Assembly (NCBI RefSeq): GCF_009856605.1
Contig: NZ_CP047242.1
Location: 3,974,001 to 4,038,000 of the forward strand
From: Trichormus variabilis 0441
Lineage (GTDB): Bacteria; Cyanobacteriota; Cyanobacteriia; Cyanobacteriales; Nostocaceae
Reading direction: 5' to 3'
Length of the DNA stretch: 64,000 bases
Positions within the stretch are counted from its first letter, which is position 1, and every line of letters begins with the position of its first letter. Under the pieces are notes generated by a model, which did not search any database, was not told the DNA's origin, and worked only from the letters and a program-made list of their open reading frames with translations. This document shows positions 52,230 through 61,443 of the stretch, one piece after another. Both the position numbers and the translations under genes were made by a program.

Positions 52230-54182
52230 ATGTCTTATGTACCCCTGCACCACAAGTATCGCCCAAAGAGTTTTGCTGAACTGGTGGGGCAAGAGGCGAT
52301 CGCTACCACACTCACAAATGCTATCCGTACGGCTAAAATAGCCCCAGCGTATTTATTTACTGGCCCCAGAGGTACAGGTAAAACCTCCAGCGCCCGGATT
52401 CTGGCTAAATCCCTCAACTGTCTCAACAGTGACAAACCCACAGCCGAACCCTGTGGCGTTTGTGATGTTTGTCAGGGAATCACCAAAGGCTACTCCCTGG
52501 ACGTAATCGAAATTGATGCCGCCAGTAACACTGGTGTAGATAACATCCGCGAATTAATTGAAAAAGCCCAATTCGCCCCCGTGCAGTGTCGGTATAAAGT
52601 TTATGTAATCGACGAATGTCATATGCTCAGTAGTGCGGCATTCAATGCGTTACTGAAAACACTGGAAGAACCACCTAAGCACGTAGTTTTTGTTTTAGCG
52701 ACAACCGACCCCCAACGAGTGTTACCCACGATTATTTCTCGTTGTCAAAGATTTGATTTTCGGCGCATTCAACTAGAGGCGATGGTGAAGCACTTAAGTG
52801 CGATCGCCTCAAAGGAAAATATTAACATTTCCCTAGAAGCTGTCACCTTAGTAGCTCAGTTATCCCAAGGCGGATTACGAGATGCAGAAAGTTTACTCGA
52901 CCAATTAGCCTTATTACCTAACGAAGTCACACCAGAGCAAGTATGGGATTTAGTCGGTTCAGTCAGCGAACAAGATTTGTTAGTTTTATTGGCAGCGATC
53001 GCCCAAGATAACCCAGAATTAGTATTAGACTCTACCAGACAAATCTTAGATCGTGGTCGAGAACCCTTAACCATCCTGCAAAACCTAGCCGCCTTCTACC
53101 GCGATTTACTCATAGCCAAAACCGCACCCAATCGCCATAATTTAGTTGCTTGTACTCAGCAGACATGGAACGCACTAGTTGAATCTGCCCAATCTTTGCC
53201 CATAAGTACCATCTTGCTAGGGCAGAAACATTTACAAGAAGCAGAACTGCAAATTAAACACACCACTCAACCACGTTTATGGTTGGAAGTGACATTACTA
53301 GGATTATTACCAAGCGCCAGTATTCAACCCGCAGCTATAGCCCTGACACCAAGCAACCATCGCCCAGCACCACAGCAAGTTTCCCCAAAAGCACCCCCAC
53401 AAAACCCATCTCCACAACCCCCTCCTCCACCCCCACCAGAAGCCTCCACCCGCCAAGAAACCCCAGACACACCCCCATCCATCCCATCCCCCATCGTGGA
53501 GGAAGTTAAAGCTACATCTTCCCCTGCTCCCCAGTCCTCAATCCCCAGTCCCTCAGAAGATGACTTTGCTCAAATTTGGCAGCAAGTCCTCAGTAATATT
53601 CAACAAATCCCCAGACGCGCCTTACTGGGTCAAATGTGTTACCTCATCGATTTTGCAGGTACTGTGGCTCGTATTGGTGTCAAAGCTGCGTGGTATGACA
53701 AAGTCAAGTCAGACTTACCTATGATTACGAGTGCTTTCCAGCAGACTTTTAATCGTGAAGTTCAGGTAACCTTAGAAAGGGGTAACCCATCAAACGCTAC
53801 TACAGTCAGGAAAGTAGCACCAGCCAACGGTAATGGTAACAGCAACGGTAACGGTCATAACGGTACTTCCAGCGTACAACAGCCACCGTCACCAACCTAC
53901 AGCAACCAAAAGCCGACTACACCTCTCCCACAACCTACCGCAACCGCCCCAACTCCAAAAACTACACCAATAGCCCCAAGTACGGGAGGAGCAAAAACAC
54001 CGCCCCCAAAAGAGAACCAAGCACCTCTACTGGAGTGGGAAACTGATGAAGTGGCGATCGCTGCCCAACGTCTGGCAAAATTCTTTGATGGGCAAATCAT
54101 CCGATTTACTGACGATGGCGAAGCATTATCAGAAATGGGTACATCTGAGTGGACGGATGAGTCAGATTTAGACGATGAATAA
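52230..54182 (+). CDS. dnaX: DNA polymerase III subunits gamma/tau
   Basis: 650 residues, the clamp-loader ATPase. It opens SYVPLHHKYRPKSFAELVGQ. Walker A is GPRGTGKTSSARILA (about 45), and the zinc module has CGVCDVC (about 75). Walker B is VIDECHMLSSAAF (about 126) and the SRC motif is ISRCQRFDFRR (about 169). The C-terminal tau-like half has a very Pro-rich linker (about 370-440) and Asn/Gly-rich spacers (about 535-555). There is no intein in this copy, although some cyanobacterial dnaX genes carry one. Confidence 0.96.
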   Translation: MSYVPLHHKYRPKSFAELVGQEAIATTLTNAIRTAKIAPAYLFTGPRGTGKTSSARILAKSLNCLNSDKPTAEPCGVCDVCQGITKGYSLDVIEIDAASNTGVDNIRELIEKAQFAPVQCRYKVYVIDECHMLSSAAFNALLKTLEEPPKHVVFVLATTDPQRVLPTIISRCQRFDFRRIQLEAMVKHLSAIASKENINISLEAVTLVAQLSQGGLRDAESLLDQLALLPNEVTPEQVWDLVGSVSEQDLLVLLAAIAQDNPELVLDSTRQILDRGREPLTILQNLAAFYRDLLIAKTAPNRHNLVACTQQTWNALVESAQSLPISTILLGQKHLQEAELQIKHTTQPRLWLEVTLLGLLPSASIQPAAIALTPSNHRPAPQQVSPKAPPQNPSPQPPPPPPPEASTRQETPDTPPSIPSPIVEEVKATSSPAPQSSIPSPSEDDFAQIWQQVLSNIQQIPRRALLGQMCYLIDFAGTVARIGVKAAWYDKVKSDLPMITSAFQQTFNREVQVTLERGNPSNATTVRKVAPANGNGNSNGNGHNGTSSVQQPPSPTYSNQKPTTPLPQPTATAPTPKTTPIAPSTGGAKTPPPKENQAPLLEWETDEVAIAAQRLAKFFDGQIIRFTDDGEALSEMGTSEWTDESDLDDE

Positions 54183-54338
54183 TGCAGGGGCAAGAATTAA
54201 TGTACAGAGGTTGTAGACAATATCTCTAGGACTTACTCATGAAAACGAAAAATCAATGGTTTAAGGAACTAAAACCATCAGTCAATAACTCTGTTCCGGT
54301 GCATCGGGATTGTTATGCTCGACCTTGAGTTGTAACAA

Positions 54339-54662
54339 TTACCCTCTGGGAGCATACATTATGACTAGAACACCTAGTAACACAATCCAACCACCCAACA
54401 AATCAAATTTATCAGGTCTAATACGATCAACTAACCAGCCCCACAGAACAGATAACGCAACAAAAACGCCACCGTATGCTGCATAAGCACGCCCGAAATG
54501 AGTAGGTTGTAGAGTTGGAACCGCGCCATATAGACCAAGTATCACAACCCCAATCAAAGCTAACCAGAGACTCTTTCCTTCCCGAAGTGCCAGCCAAACC
54601 AAATAACCACCCCCAATCTCACAAAGCCCTGCTAAGACGAAAAATAGCATTGACTGAATCAC
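54339..54662 (-). CDS. YnfA/UPF0060 family membrane protein
   Basis: 107 residues with four transmembrane helices. It shows the family pattern [20 protein letters not shown], then [20 protein letters not shown] and [19 protein letters not shown]. It is a small-multidrug-resistance-like fold. The transport substrate is unknown. Length and motifs are as usual. Confidence 0.93.
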
Positions 54663-54770
54663 TGTTGTTTCTCTTAATCATCAGCCTTAATATTCTCCCC
54701 TGATTGATGTGCTTCTTCATCAACACAAGAGGTGCGATTCGTTCAGCCAAAACTGCGGAACTCCTTGGGA

Positions 54771-54821
54771 AATGAAAAAAAAATGCAAAATCCCAAAATA
54801 CGCTTTCGGATTTTGCATTTT
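54771..54821 (-). terminator. Terminator of the glycosyltransferase gene
   Basis: AAAATGCAAAATCC (54780-54793) and GGATTTTGCATTTT (54808-54821) form a perfect 14-bp stem. In minus-strand reading it is followed by a run of T residues. Confidence 0.85.
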
Positions 54822-54837
54822 GAATTTCCTGTAGGGA

Positions 54838-56244
54838 TTATTCCCCACTCCCTGTATGCACGGTTTTCACCCACTTCAAGCGCTTGGGTCGGAATGACAT
54901 CCGCGCTGTGGTGCTGCTCATCACTACTAACCAGTGCAACATATATAACGTGCCACGCATTGTTTGTAGTAACAAGACAAAGGGGGTATGAACTTGGAAT
55001 TTTTGTTCTTGTCGTATGCGCCGTAAACCAGCAAACATTCCGACGACGGACATAGTTACAGACAAGCCTGTTACGGGGCCTAGCATTGGCGGACGATGGC
55101 GGACAACAGCCATGAGTAAATCGGGAATTGCTGCTGTCGGCAAGATATACATCGTCAGCATGAACATCAACATATCCCAAGTTTTCCGCGTACCCATGCG
55201 GTTTTTGAGAATCAAATCCCAATAGTCCAAATAGCGCTGATAGCCACCTTCCGCCCAGCGATTGCGCTGATGCCAAAGAGCGATCGCCGTCGTTACGCCT
55301 TCTTCCTGCACGGCTGGATAGAATAAGCATTCAATATCCCATTTGTCAAGATGCAGACGGAAAGTCAGATCCAAATCATCAGTGATTGTTTCTTCATTCC
55401 AACCGCCGCAGCTATCCAAGGCTTGGCGGCGCACAAATTGACCGTTCCCCCGCAGTTCACCGATGCCTCCCAGGGCGGTACGCTGTTGCTGGAACCAAAT
55501 ATCCAGCGACATTTCCGCCATTTGCCCCTTTGTCCAGAAATTTTCTTTGGCGTTGGCGATCGCTTTTCGCACCTGCACCGCCCCCACCTTTTCCCGTTGA
55601 AACAAAGGTACTACATGGAGTAGCATATCTGACGCTACTTGAGCATCAGCATCAAACACGGCGATGATTTCACCCTGAGTTAATGGTAAAACCTGATTTA
55701 ATGCCCCTGATTTACCACCAGTAGCTTGGGCTGAACGTCTGAGGACTTTTAGTTTGTCGTACTCTTTTGCCAGTTCTGCTAGGATATGGGGCGTTTTATC
55801 GCTACTATTATCATCAATTATCCAAACTTCGTATTGCCCGTTGGGATATTCCAGATTACAAAGATTTCTCGCTAATTTAGCAATGACAGCTTCCTCATTT
55901 TTCGCCGCTACCAATATAGATACAAAAGGTAAACTACCCTGCATCTCTTTTTGATAGTGGCGGGGTCGAGCAAAAACTACTCCTAAAGCATGAATACCTA
56001 AAACGGTAGTCAACCCTAGTATAAAAATAGAACCCCAGGAAACCAAATGTAGAGCGATCGTGCCACTCCAGACGATTGTTAAAACTAGAGCAGCTTTCCC
56101 TCTACGTCCTTGAAACCGGGATGGTAGAGACAAATCCCGTGTTTCCACTACTGATTCCTCTGTTGTTGATACTTCAGACAACAAGGAATTGAGTGGATCA
56201 AGCTCTTTGTAGGAATCGTTGTCGGGCCAGGAATTCGCTGGCAT
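54838..56244 (-). CDS. Family-2 glycosyltransferase, membrane-bound
   Basis: 468 residues. Transmembrane helices lie at about 50-90. The GT-A domain has VSILVAAKNEEAVIAKL (about 102), WIIDDNSSD (about 137), AVFDADAQ (DxD, about 195), TDDLDLTFR (about 281) and HQRNRWAEGGYQRYLDYW (Q..RW, about 318). C-terminal membrane helices lie at about 350-440. This is the plan of processive beta-glycan synthases (cellulose/hyaluronan type), probably for an exopolysaccharide or envelope glycan. The product cannot be predicted. Confidence 0.88.
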   Translation of the reverse strand: MPANSWPDNDSYKELDPLNSLLSEVSTTEESVVETRDLSLPSRFQGRRGKAALVLTIVWSGTIALHLVSWGSIFILGLTTVLGIHALGVVFARPRHYQKEMQGSLPFVSILVAAKNEEAVIAKLARNLCNLEYPNGQYEVWIIDDNSSDKTPHILAELAKEYDKLKVLRRSAQATGGKSGALNQVLPLTQGEIIAVFDADAQVASDMLLHVVPLFQREKVGAVQVRKAIANAKENFWTKGQMAEMSLDIWFQQQRTALGGIGELRGNGQFVRRQALDSCGGWNEETITDDLDLTFRLHLDKWDIECLFYPAVQEEGVTTAIALWHQRNRWAEGGYQRYLDYWDLILKNRMGTRKTWDMLMFMLTMYILPTAAIPDLLMAVVRHRPPMLGPVTGLSVTMSVVGMFAGLRRIRQEQKFQVHTPFVLLLQTMRGTLYMLHWLVVMSSTTARMSFRPKRLKWVKTVHTGSGE

Positions 56245-56449
56245 AAGTTACTTGATCCAAAAAAAGCTAATGCAGCCCTATTTTAACCGAGATTTTAATA
56301 TTTCTTAGCAGTAACTTCTGTTATCACTATCATTCTTGGGTTAGTTGTTGGTCAGTGGTCAGTATATCCTTATCCGTCTGCTTCCCTGCTCATAACCATG
56401 AGATAACGATAGACTGGGAAAATCACCCACCTTATCTACCTAAGCCGTA

Positions 56450-57667
56450 ATGGTTTCCACCTTTCCCAATTCCGCATCTGTTGACTTATCCCGTGTGCGG
56501 CTAGCAATCCGTTCATTGCAACCCCAATTGGTTGAATGGCGACGACGACTGCATCAAAAACCAGAGCTAGCTTTTCAAGAAAAAATCACGGCTGCGTTTG
56601 TCTCAAGTAAGTTACAAGCATGGGGAATTGAGCACCAAACAAGTATTGCTCAAACTGGAATAGTGGCTACCATTAAAGGCGAAAAACCCAGCACTCAAGT
56701 CTTGGCAATTCGAGCAGATATGGATGCTTTGCCAATCCAAGAACTTAACGAAGTGCCTTACTGCTCACAGCATAATGGTGTGATGCACGCCTGTGGACAT
56801 GACGGACATACAGCGATCGCACTTGGCACAGCTTACTATTTACAACAGCATCGTCAAAATTTTGCTGGGACTGTAAAAATCATCTTCCAGCCGGCTGAGG
56901 AAGGGCCAGGGGGAGCAAAACCCATGATTGAGGCTGGAGTACTGAAAAACCCTGATGTTGATGCAATTATCGGGTTGCACCTATGGAATAACTTACCTTT
57001 GGGAACAGTAGGTGTCCGCAGTGGCCCATTGATGGCGGCGGTAGAATTATTTGACTGTACAATTTTCGGCAAAGGTGGACATGGTGCAATACCCCATCAA
57101 ACTGTAGATTCTGTAGTAGTTGCTGCCCAAATTGTCACTGCTCTACAAACCATCGTCGCGCGTAATGTCAACCCCATCGATTCCGCAGTGGTGACTGTCG
57201 GCGCACTCCATGGAGGGACAACCCATAATGTTATTGCCGATACAGCCACTATGAAAGGAACTGTCAGGTATTTTAACCCTGCTTTCCAAGGCTTTTTCCC
57301 ACAAAGAATTGAGCAAGTTATTGCTGGCATTTGTCAAAGTCATGGCGCAAAATATGACTTTAAATATACTGAATTATATCCCCCAGTCATTAATGATCAG
57401 GCGATCGCTCAATTAGTGCGTTCTGTAGCAGCAGAAGTGATCGAAACTCCCATTGGTATCGTGCCAGAATGTCAAACTATGGGCGGTGAAGATATGTCTT
57501 TCTTTCTACAAGAAGTTTCAGGTTGTTATTTCTTCCTTGGTTCTGCTAACCCAGACAAAGATTTAGCCTATCCCCATCATCACCCCCGCTTCGACTTTGA
57601 TGAAACTGCCCTAGCAATGGGGGTAGAGATATTTGTGCGGTGTGTAGAGAAATTTTTTAATGAATAA
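56450..57667 (+). CDS. M20 family amidohydrolase (N-acyl-amino-acid hydrolase type)
   Basis: 405 residues. The metal-ligand motifs are HACGHDGHTAIALG (about 105-118), FQPAEEGPGGAKPMIEAG (catalytic EE, about 146), a dimerisation domain with GKGGHGAIPH (about 207) and GGEDMSFFLQ (about 346). The family cleaves N-acyl or hippurate-like amides, or auxin conjugates. The exact substrate is unknown. It is a single gene divergent from the glycosyltransferase. Confidence 0.93.
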   Translation: MVSTFPNSASVDLSRVRLAIRSLQPQLVEWRRRLHQKPELAFQEKITAAFVSSKLQAWGIEHQTSIAQTGIVATIKGEKPSTQVLAIRADMDALPIQELNEVPYCSQHNGVMHACGHDGHTAIALGTAYYLQQHRQNFAGTVKIIFQPAEEGPGGAKPMIEAGVLKNPDVDAIIGLHLWNNLPLGTVGVRSGPLMAAVELFDCTIFGKGGHGAIPHQTVDSVVVAAQIVTALQTIVARNVNPIDSAVVTVGALHGGTTHNVIADTATMKGTVRYFNPAFQGFFPQRIEQVIAGICQSHGAKYDFKYTELYPPVINDQAIAQLVRSVAAEVIETPIGIVPECQTMGGEDMSFFLQEVSGCYFFLGSANPDKDLAYPHHHPRFDFDETALAMGVEIFVRCVEKFFNE

Positions 57668-57827
57668 AAACTCCACCCACAAGGGGATAGAGTTTTGTCA
57701 GTAGTCAGTGGGAAAGATATGTAAAAACCACGCCAGATGAGGGTTGGGGTATTAGACCAGATCCTTTCAACAAATGACAACTGACCCTCCGGGTGACGCT
57801 CCTTACGTCGCTACCGCTACGCTAACG

Positions 57828-57864
57828 CCAGTTACTCATGGGGGTTTCCCCCATGAGTAACTGG
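57828..57864. repeat. 37-bp palindrome
   Basis: CCAGTTACTCATGGGGG and CCCCCATGAGTAACTGG pair perfectly around TTT. This is probably a dispersed palindromic repeat of Nostocales rather than a gene-specific terminator. Confidence 0.8.
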
Positions 57865-57899
57865 CTCACAACTAACAACTGACACGCGCTCGCGCAATA

Positions 57900-57939
57900 A
57901 AAATAAGCAACAAGCCAGAGTTTCAACTCGCTTGCTGCT
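57900..57939 (-). terminator. Terminator of the DUF4114 gene
   Basis: AGCAACAAGC (57906-57915) and GCTTGCTGCT (57930-57939) form a stem with one mismatch. In minus reading TTATTTTTATT follows. Confidence 0.65.
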
Positions 57940-57974
57940 CATCATCAAAAATTATTTTTTTAACTCTGTCAAAC

Positions 57975-60128
57975 TTATTTGTTTTTGCGCCGGGAACGTA
58001 CCTTGAACATACCGAATGCTCCCAAAGCCATAATCACAGGTGTGGCTGAAGGTTCTGGTACTCGTCTTGTTGTGAAGTTATCCTTACCAAAATCCACAAC
58101 AATCATCACATCGTTATAATCTTTGTCTCCACCGTTAAATAAATCTTCAAAACCCATCATTAAATAATCACCAACTTTCCAAGCCATTATGTGTTGTAGG
58201 CTATCTGGGTTGAGCGATGAATTTGCACCATAAATATTCCCATTGGGGTTATTATATCCATCTGCCTTGAGCAAAAAGTTGAGTTGTGTACCACCTCTGA
58301 TTGTACCCAAGTCTACAAAGTCACCAATATCTAGAACACCATCGGAATTCCCTAAGGCACATTGATTTCGTGTACTGAGACAAGAAACGTCTTCAAAAAC
58401 CATTCCACTGCTGTATTGACTACCTTTAACAGCTTCATAAGCCAATTGGTTTCTGTAGCCAGCACCTTCGTTGAGAAACCAAACTCGCACATTATGAGTA
58501 TTTTTTAAATATAACTCTGAAAAGTCTAGTTTTTGAGCTTGAATTTGTTCTGCGGGAATTTCTACACCTTCCCGTTGCACTAATGCTTGAAACTGGGGAA
58601 GCAAAGACTGAAAATTTTGGTCTTGTGATCTATCTTGAAGGGTACTTTTTGTTAATTTACTCCAATCATTAGCTTTTTTAGCTGCTTCCTGTGCTTGTTG
58701 GGAAATGCTAGCAGCAGTATCGGCCTCTAACTTCGCCTGATCTCTCAAGACTTGAGCATCTCTAACCATGTTGTCAGCGTTCTCGATGGTTAATCTAGTT
58801 TCTTCTCTGACTTGATTTCTAGTTTGTTCAGCCGTGTTGCGTCTGCTACTCGCGTTATTGAAATTGGTAGTTGCTGTATTAAAAGTATTATTTGCTGTAT
58901 TGAAGTTATTAGTAGCTGTATTCAACTCATTCCCAGTTCTAGTAAAGTTGCTATTAGCTGTGTTGAAATCATTTGTAGCTGTACTTAATCTAGTATTAGC
59001 TTGAGTAAGTTCAGTATTGGCTGTATTCAGGTTGTTGGTTGCGGTGTTAAATGCAGTATTGGCTGTATTAAAGTTGTTGGTTGCGGTGTTAAATGCAGTA
59101 TTGGTTGTATTGAAGTTGGTAGTTGCAGTGTTAAATGCAGTATTGGTTGTATTAAAGGTGTTGGTTGCAGTGTCAAATGCAGTCTTGGCTGTATTAAAGT
59201 TTGTAGTTGCGGTGTTAAATGCAGTATTGGTTGTATTGAAGTTGGTAGTTGCAGTGTTAAATGCAGTATTGGCTGTACTTAATCTATTATTCGCTTCGTT
59301 TAGAGCGTTGGTAGCATTTTGAATGGCTTTTTGTGAATTTCCTTTTCGAGCTTGAGCTAGATTTCTAGTAGCAGTGTCAACCTCTGTTTGAGCATTATTG
59401 CGATTAGTCGTTGCGGTATTTAATGCGTTTTGAGCATTATCACGATTAGTCGTTGCAGTATTTAGTACGTTTTGAGCATTATTACGATTAGTCGTTGCAG
59501 TATTTAATGCGTTTTGAGCATTATCACGATTAGTCGTTGCAGTATTTAATGCGTTTTGAGCATTATTACGATTAGTAGTTGCAGTATTTAGTGCGTTTTG
59601 AGCATTATTACGATTAGTAGTTGCGGTATTTAGTGCGGTTTGAGCATTATTACGATTAGTAGTTGCGGTATTTAGTGCGGTTTGAGCATTATTACGATTA
59701 GTGGTTGCAGTATTTAGTGCGGTTTGAGCATTATTACGATTAGTGGTTGCAGTATTTAGTGCGGTTTGAGCATTATTACGATTAGTAGTTGCAGTATTTA
59801 GTGCGGTTTGAGCTGTTTGGAAACTTGCATCCACCTGGGTAAAATCTTGTTCGGCTCTATTAAGGCGACTATTCGCGTCACTTTTCGCTCTGTTTGTGGA
59901 TCGTATAATACCACTGAGATCATCTTCTGCTTTTTTGAGTGCATTAGCAGTTTCCTGAGCTTTTTTTATAGCCTCAGGAGCCTGTTTAATAGCCATTTGA
60001 ATAGGTTTTGCTGTGGCAGAAGTTGTGGTTTGTGTGGTGGCGGTTGCTGGTTTTATGGAGGCAAGAGTACTAGTCAACGCAGCCGTGGTAATTAATCCCA
60101 GAACAGCTTTTTGAGTTACAAGATTCAT
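57975..60128 (-). CDS. Secreted coiled-coil repeat protein with DUF4114 domain and PEP-CTERM
   Basis: 717 residues. The signal peptide is MNLVTQKAVLGLITTAALTS, up to about residue 31. Ten tandem 14-residue units ALNTATTNRNNAQT (about 105-245) follow, then a second 14-residue family, NTAFNTATTNFNT (about 285-425). Further helix (about 425-490) leads to DUF4114 (about 545-690; VWFLNEGAGYRNQLAYEA, then GGDKDYNDVMIVVDFG with a Ca-binding-like DxDxND). The PEP-CTERM tail is VPEPSATPVIMALGAFGMF, then RSRRKNK. It should be exported and held at the outer surface by the exosortase route. Heptad-incompatible 14-mers predict an extended helical stalk. Confidence 0.85.
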   Translation of the reverse strand: MNLVTQKAVLGLITTAALTSTLASIKPATATTQTTTSATAKPIQMAIKQAPEAIKKAQETANALKKAEDDLSGIIRSTNRAKSDANSRLNRAEQDFTQVDASFQTAQTALNTATTNRNNAQTALNTATTNRNNAQTALNTATTNRNNAQTALNTATTNRNNAQTALNTATTNRNNAQNALNTATTNRNNAQNALNTATTNRDNAQNALNTATTNRNNAQNVLNTATTNRDNAQNALNTATTNRNNAQTEVDTATRNLAQARKGNSQKAIQNATNALNEANNRLSTANTAFNTATTNFNTTNTAFNTATTNFNTAKTAFDTATNTFNTTNTAFNTATTNFNTTNTAFNTATNNFNTANTAFNTATNNLNTANTELTQANTRLSTATNDFNTANSNFTRTGNELNTATNNFNTANNTFNTATTNFNNASSRRNTAEQTRNQVREETRLTIENADNMVRDAQVLRDQAKLEADTAASISQQAQEAAKKANDWSKLTKSTLQDRSQDQNFQSLLPQFQALVQREGVEIPAEQIQAQKLDFSELYLKNTHNVRVWFLNEGAGYRNQLAYEAVKGSQYSSGMVFEDVSCLSTRNQCALGNSDGVLDIGDFVDLGTIRGGTQLNFLLKADGYNNPNGNIYGANSSLNPDSLQHIMAWKVGDYLMMGFEDLFNGGDKDYNDVMIVVDFGKDNFTTRRVPEPSATPVIMALGAFGMFKVRSRRKNK
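59000..59810 (-). repeat. 42-bp tandem repeats coding 14-residue units
   Basis: Two DNA families occur. One at about 59390-59810 has the unit GCATTATTACGATTAGT plus GTTGCAGTATTTAGTGCG on the plus strand. The other at about 59000-59280 has the unit GTATTGAAGTTGGTAGTTGC. Near identity within each family points to recent slippage or unequal crossing-over, so length is probably polymorphic. Confidence 0.9.
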
Positions 60129-60845
60129 GATTTATCAGCCTAAGGTACAGATATTTTTGTTAGGTGAACAAAATAATTAATCTCTGAGGTTAGAAGTATT
60201 ATTCAGTTCAAAAATGTTTAACTCAATCAATTTGTAACTCAAGCCCTGTCTGAGTAGCTAGGTTTTGCAGATATTTTCGTTCACTCTTTAAAAATCTAGT
60301 ATTTGATTAGCAAAATATCTCTTGTTTAGTAGAGTGTGGTAATTTTTAGACGCAATAAAAACAAGAAATCTAGTAATAACACACAGCATTATGTGAGATT
60401 CATGGAACGGTTTATATATTGGTAGGTATTTCTAAGAATAAATTAGGCTGGGTAAGAATTAAGCTATTTAATTGCTGGACGTAGTTCTACTATAAGATTC
60501 ATACTTAATTTTTGAAATATACGTAGGGAAGCCCCTGTGTTCTTACGCTTTTCACGGCAGTCACGCAAGTGGAACTGGGTATTGCCCGACCCACAGATAT
60601 TTAGATTTTTTCTGATGGTTAAATCTGATTACTATATCAATCCCTAGAGAAGAATATTTATGAGGGATGAATAAATGATATGTTTACTGACGCAGAGTAA
60701 GCTATATCTCAGTTTATTCTTTACTAATTCTTGGTATTTATGCCTTGAATGATGATTTTCTATAAAAATTAATATTCTTGATAAGATTTTATTAAAGAAT
60801 TTTTGGTGATACCAATTCTCTATGAAGTTGCGCCCAATAAATAAT

Positions 60846-60873
60846 GTAGAGACGTTGCATGCAACGTCTCTAC
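60846..60873. repeat. 28-bp perfect palindrome
   Basis: GTAGAGACGTTGCA followed by its reverse complement TGCAACGTCTCTAC with no loop. This sequence is a familiar dispersed palindrome in Nostocales intergenic regions. Confidence 0.85.
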
Positions 60874-61055
60874 AGTACAGAATAAAGTGCATCTTCATCA
60901 ATAAACGGTATGAGAAGCTATACTATGCGGGACTATTTATAAAGTAAATCTTATGTAGGGGAGGCAAAAAGCGATGTAGATGTTCTTCCCGCTTTATCGC
61001 CGTTGTGTTACGGCTATGAAGGAATTTAGAACTGAGAGACGAGACAATTTAGCTG

Positions 61056-61084
61056 TAACGCACCATCCCTGAGGTGGTGCGTTA
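61056..61084 (-). terminator. Hairpin after the YciI-like gene
   Basis: TAACGCACCA (61056-61065) and TGGTGCGTTA (61075-61084) form a perfect 10-bp stem 19 bp beyond the stop of the minus-strand gene. There is no clear T run, so it is terminator-like only. Confidence 0.55.
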
Positions 61085-61102
61085 GGTGCGAGGTACGTTG
61101 TG

Positions 61103-61372
61103 TTAGATAGCCTGAATCCACTCCTTAACAGCATATTCAGTCCAAATATTATGTTGCCAATAGGGGTCATTTTCAATTAGCTGACGTACTGTGGCTTCAT
61201 CTTCCGCCTCGTAAATACCAAAGACTTTTGTCACATCTTTGGTCGGGCCGATGGTAATCAGCACACCAGATTCTTTTTGTTTTGCTAATCCATCCAAGTG
61301 TGCTTGACGGTAAGGTGTGCGTTTTTCGAGAACGTCTTCGCAGTATGTTCCCCAAACAATGTATTTAGGCAT
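61103..61372 (-). CDS. YciI-like (YCII domain) protein
   Basis: 89 residues, the usual length. It shows the ferredoxin-like YCII pattern: a YIVWGTYCEDVLEKRTPYRQ strand and loop, the conserved RQAHLDGL (His of the putative active site), GVLITIGPTKD and IYEAEDEATVRQLIENDPYW. The family may be a small dehydrochlorinase or enzyme accessory; the reaction is unknown. It lies just beyond pheT on the same strand, with a terminator between them. Confidence 0.88.
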   Translation of the reverse strand: MPKYIVWGTYCEDVLEKRTPYRQAHLDGLAKQKESGVLITIGPTKDVTKVFGIYEAEDEATVRQLIENDPYWQHNIWTEYAVKEWIQAI

Positions 61373-61404
61373 AGTGACTCAATTCAAAATTCAAAATTAA
61401 TCAT

Positions 61405-61435
61405 AAGTGATGAGTTGACACATCACTCATCACTT
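61405..61435 (-). terminator. Terminator of pheT
   Basis: AAGTGATGAGT (61405-61415) and ACTCATCACTT (61425-61435) form a perfect 11-bp stem 8 bp after the pheT stop. The minus-strand sequence beyond it is T-rich. Confidence 0.75.
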
Positions 61436-61443
61436 ATTTTTAG

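Larger units (their letters stand above)
57668..57974. other. Intergenic region with palindromic repeat and terminators
   Basis: 307 bp. It contains a weak hairpin AAAACTC/GAGTTTT after the amidohydrolase, a repeat-like GCTACCGCTACGCTAACGCC segment, the 37-bp palindrome at 57828-57864 and the DUF4114 gene terminator. No gene is seen. Confidence 0.5.
60129..61102. other. Long intergenic region (974 bp) upstream of the DUF4114 gene
   Basis: I see no convincing gene. It is AT-rich and probably holds the promoter of the DUF4114 gene at its left side, a 28-bp palindrome at 60846-60873 and a hairpin at 61056-61084. An 85-codon minus-strand ORF (60644-60901) has no recognisable features and runs through the palindrome. 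Confidence 0.5.

Noticed and set aside
54743..55330. 195-aa minus-strand ORF inside the glycosyltransferase 3' region
   Set aside because: Overlaps the real GT2 gene in another frame and has no family features.
59001..59322. Plus-strand ORFs rich in Cys/Val repeats
   Set aside because: They are antisense shadows of the 42-bp repeats in the DUF4114 gene.
60644..60901. 85-codon minus-strand ORF
   Set aside because: Runs through the dispersed palindrome and has no domain or ribosome-site support.
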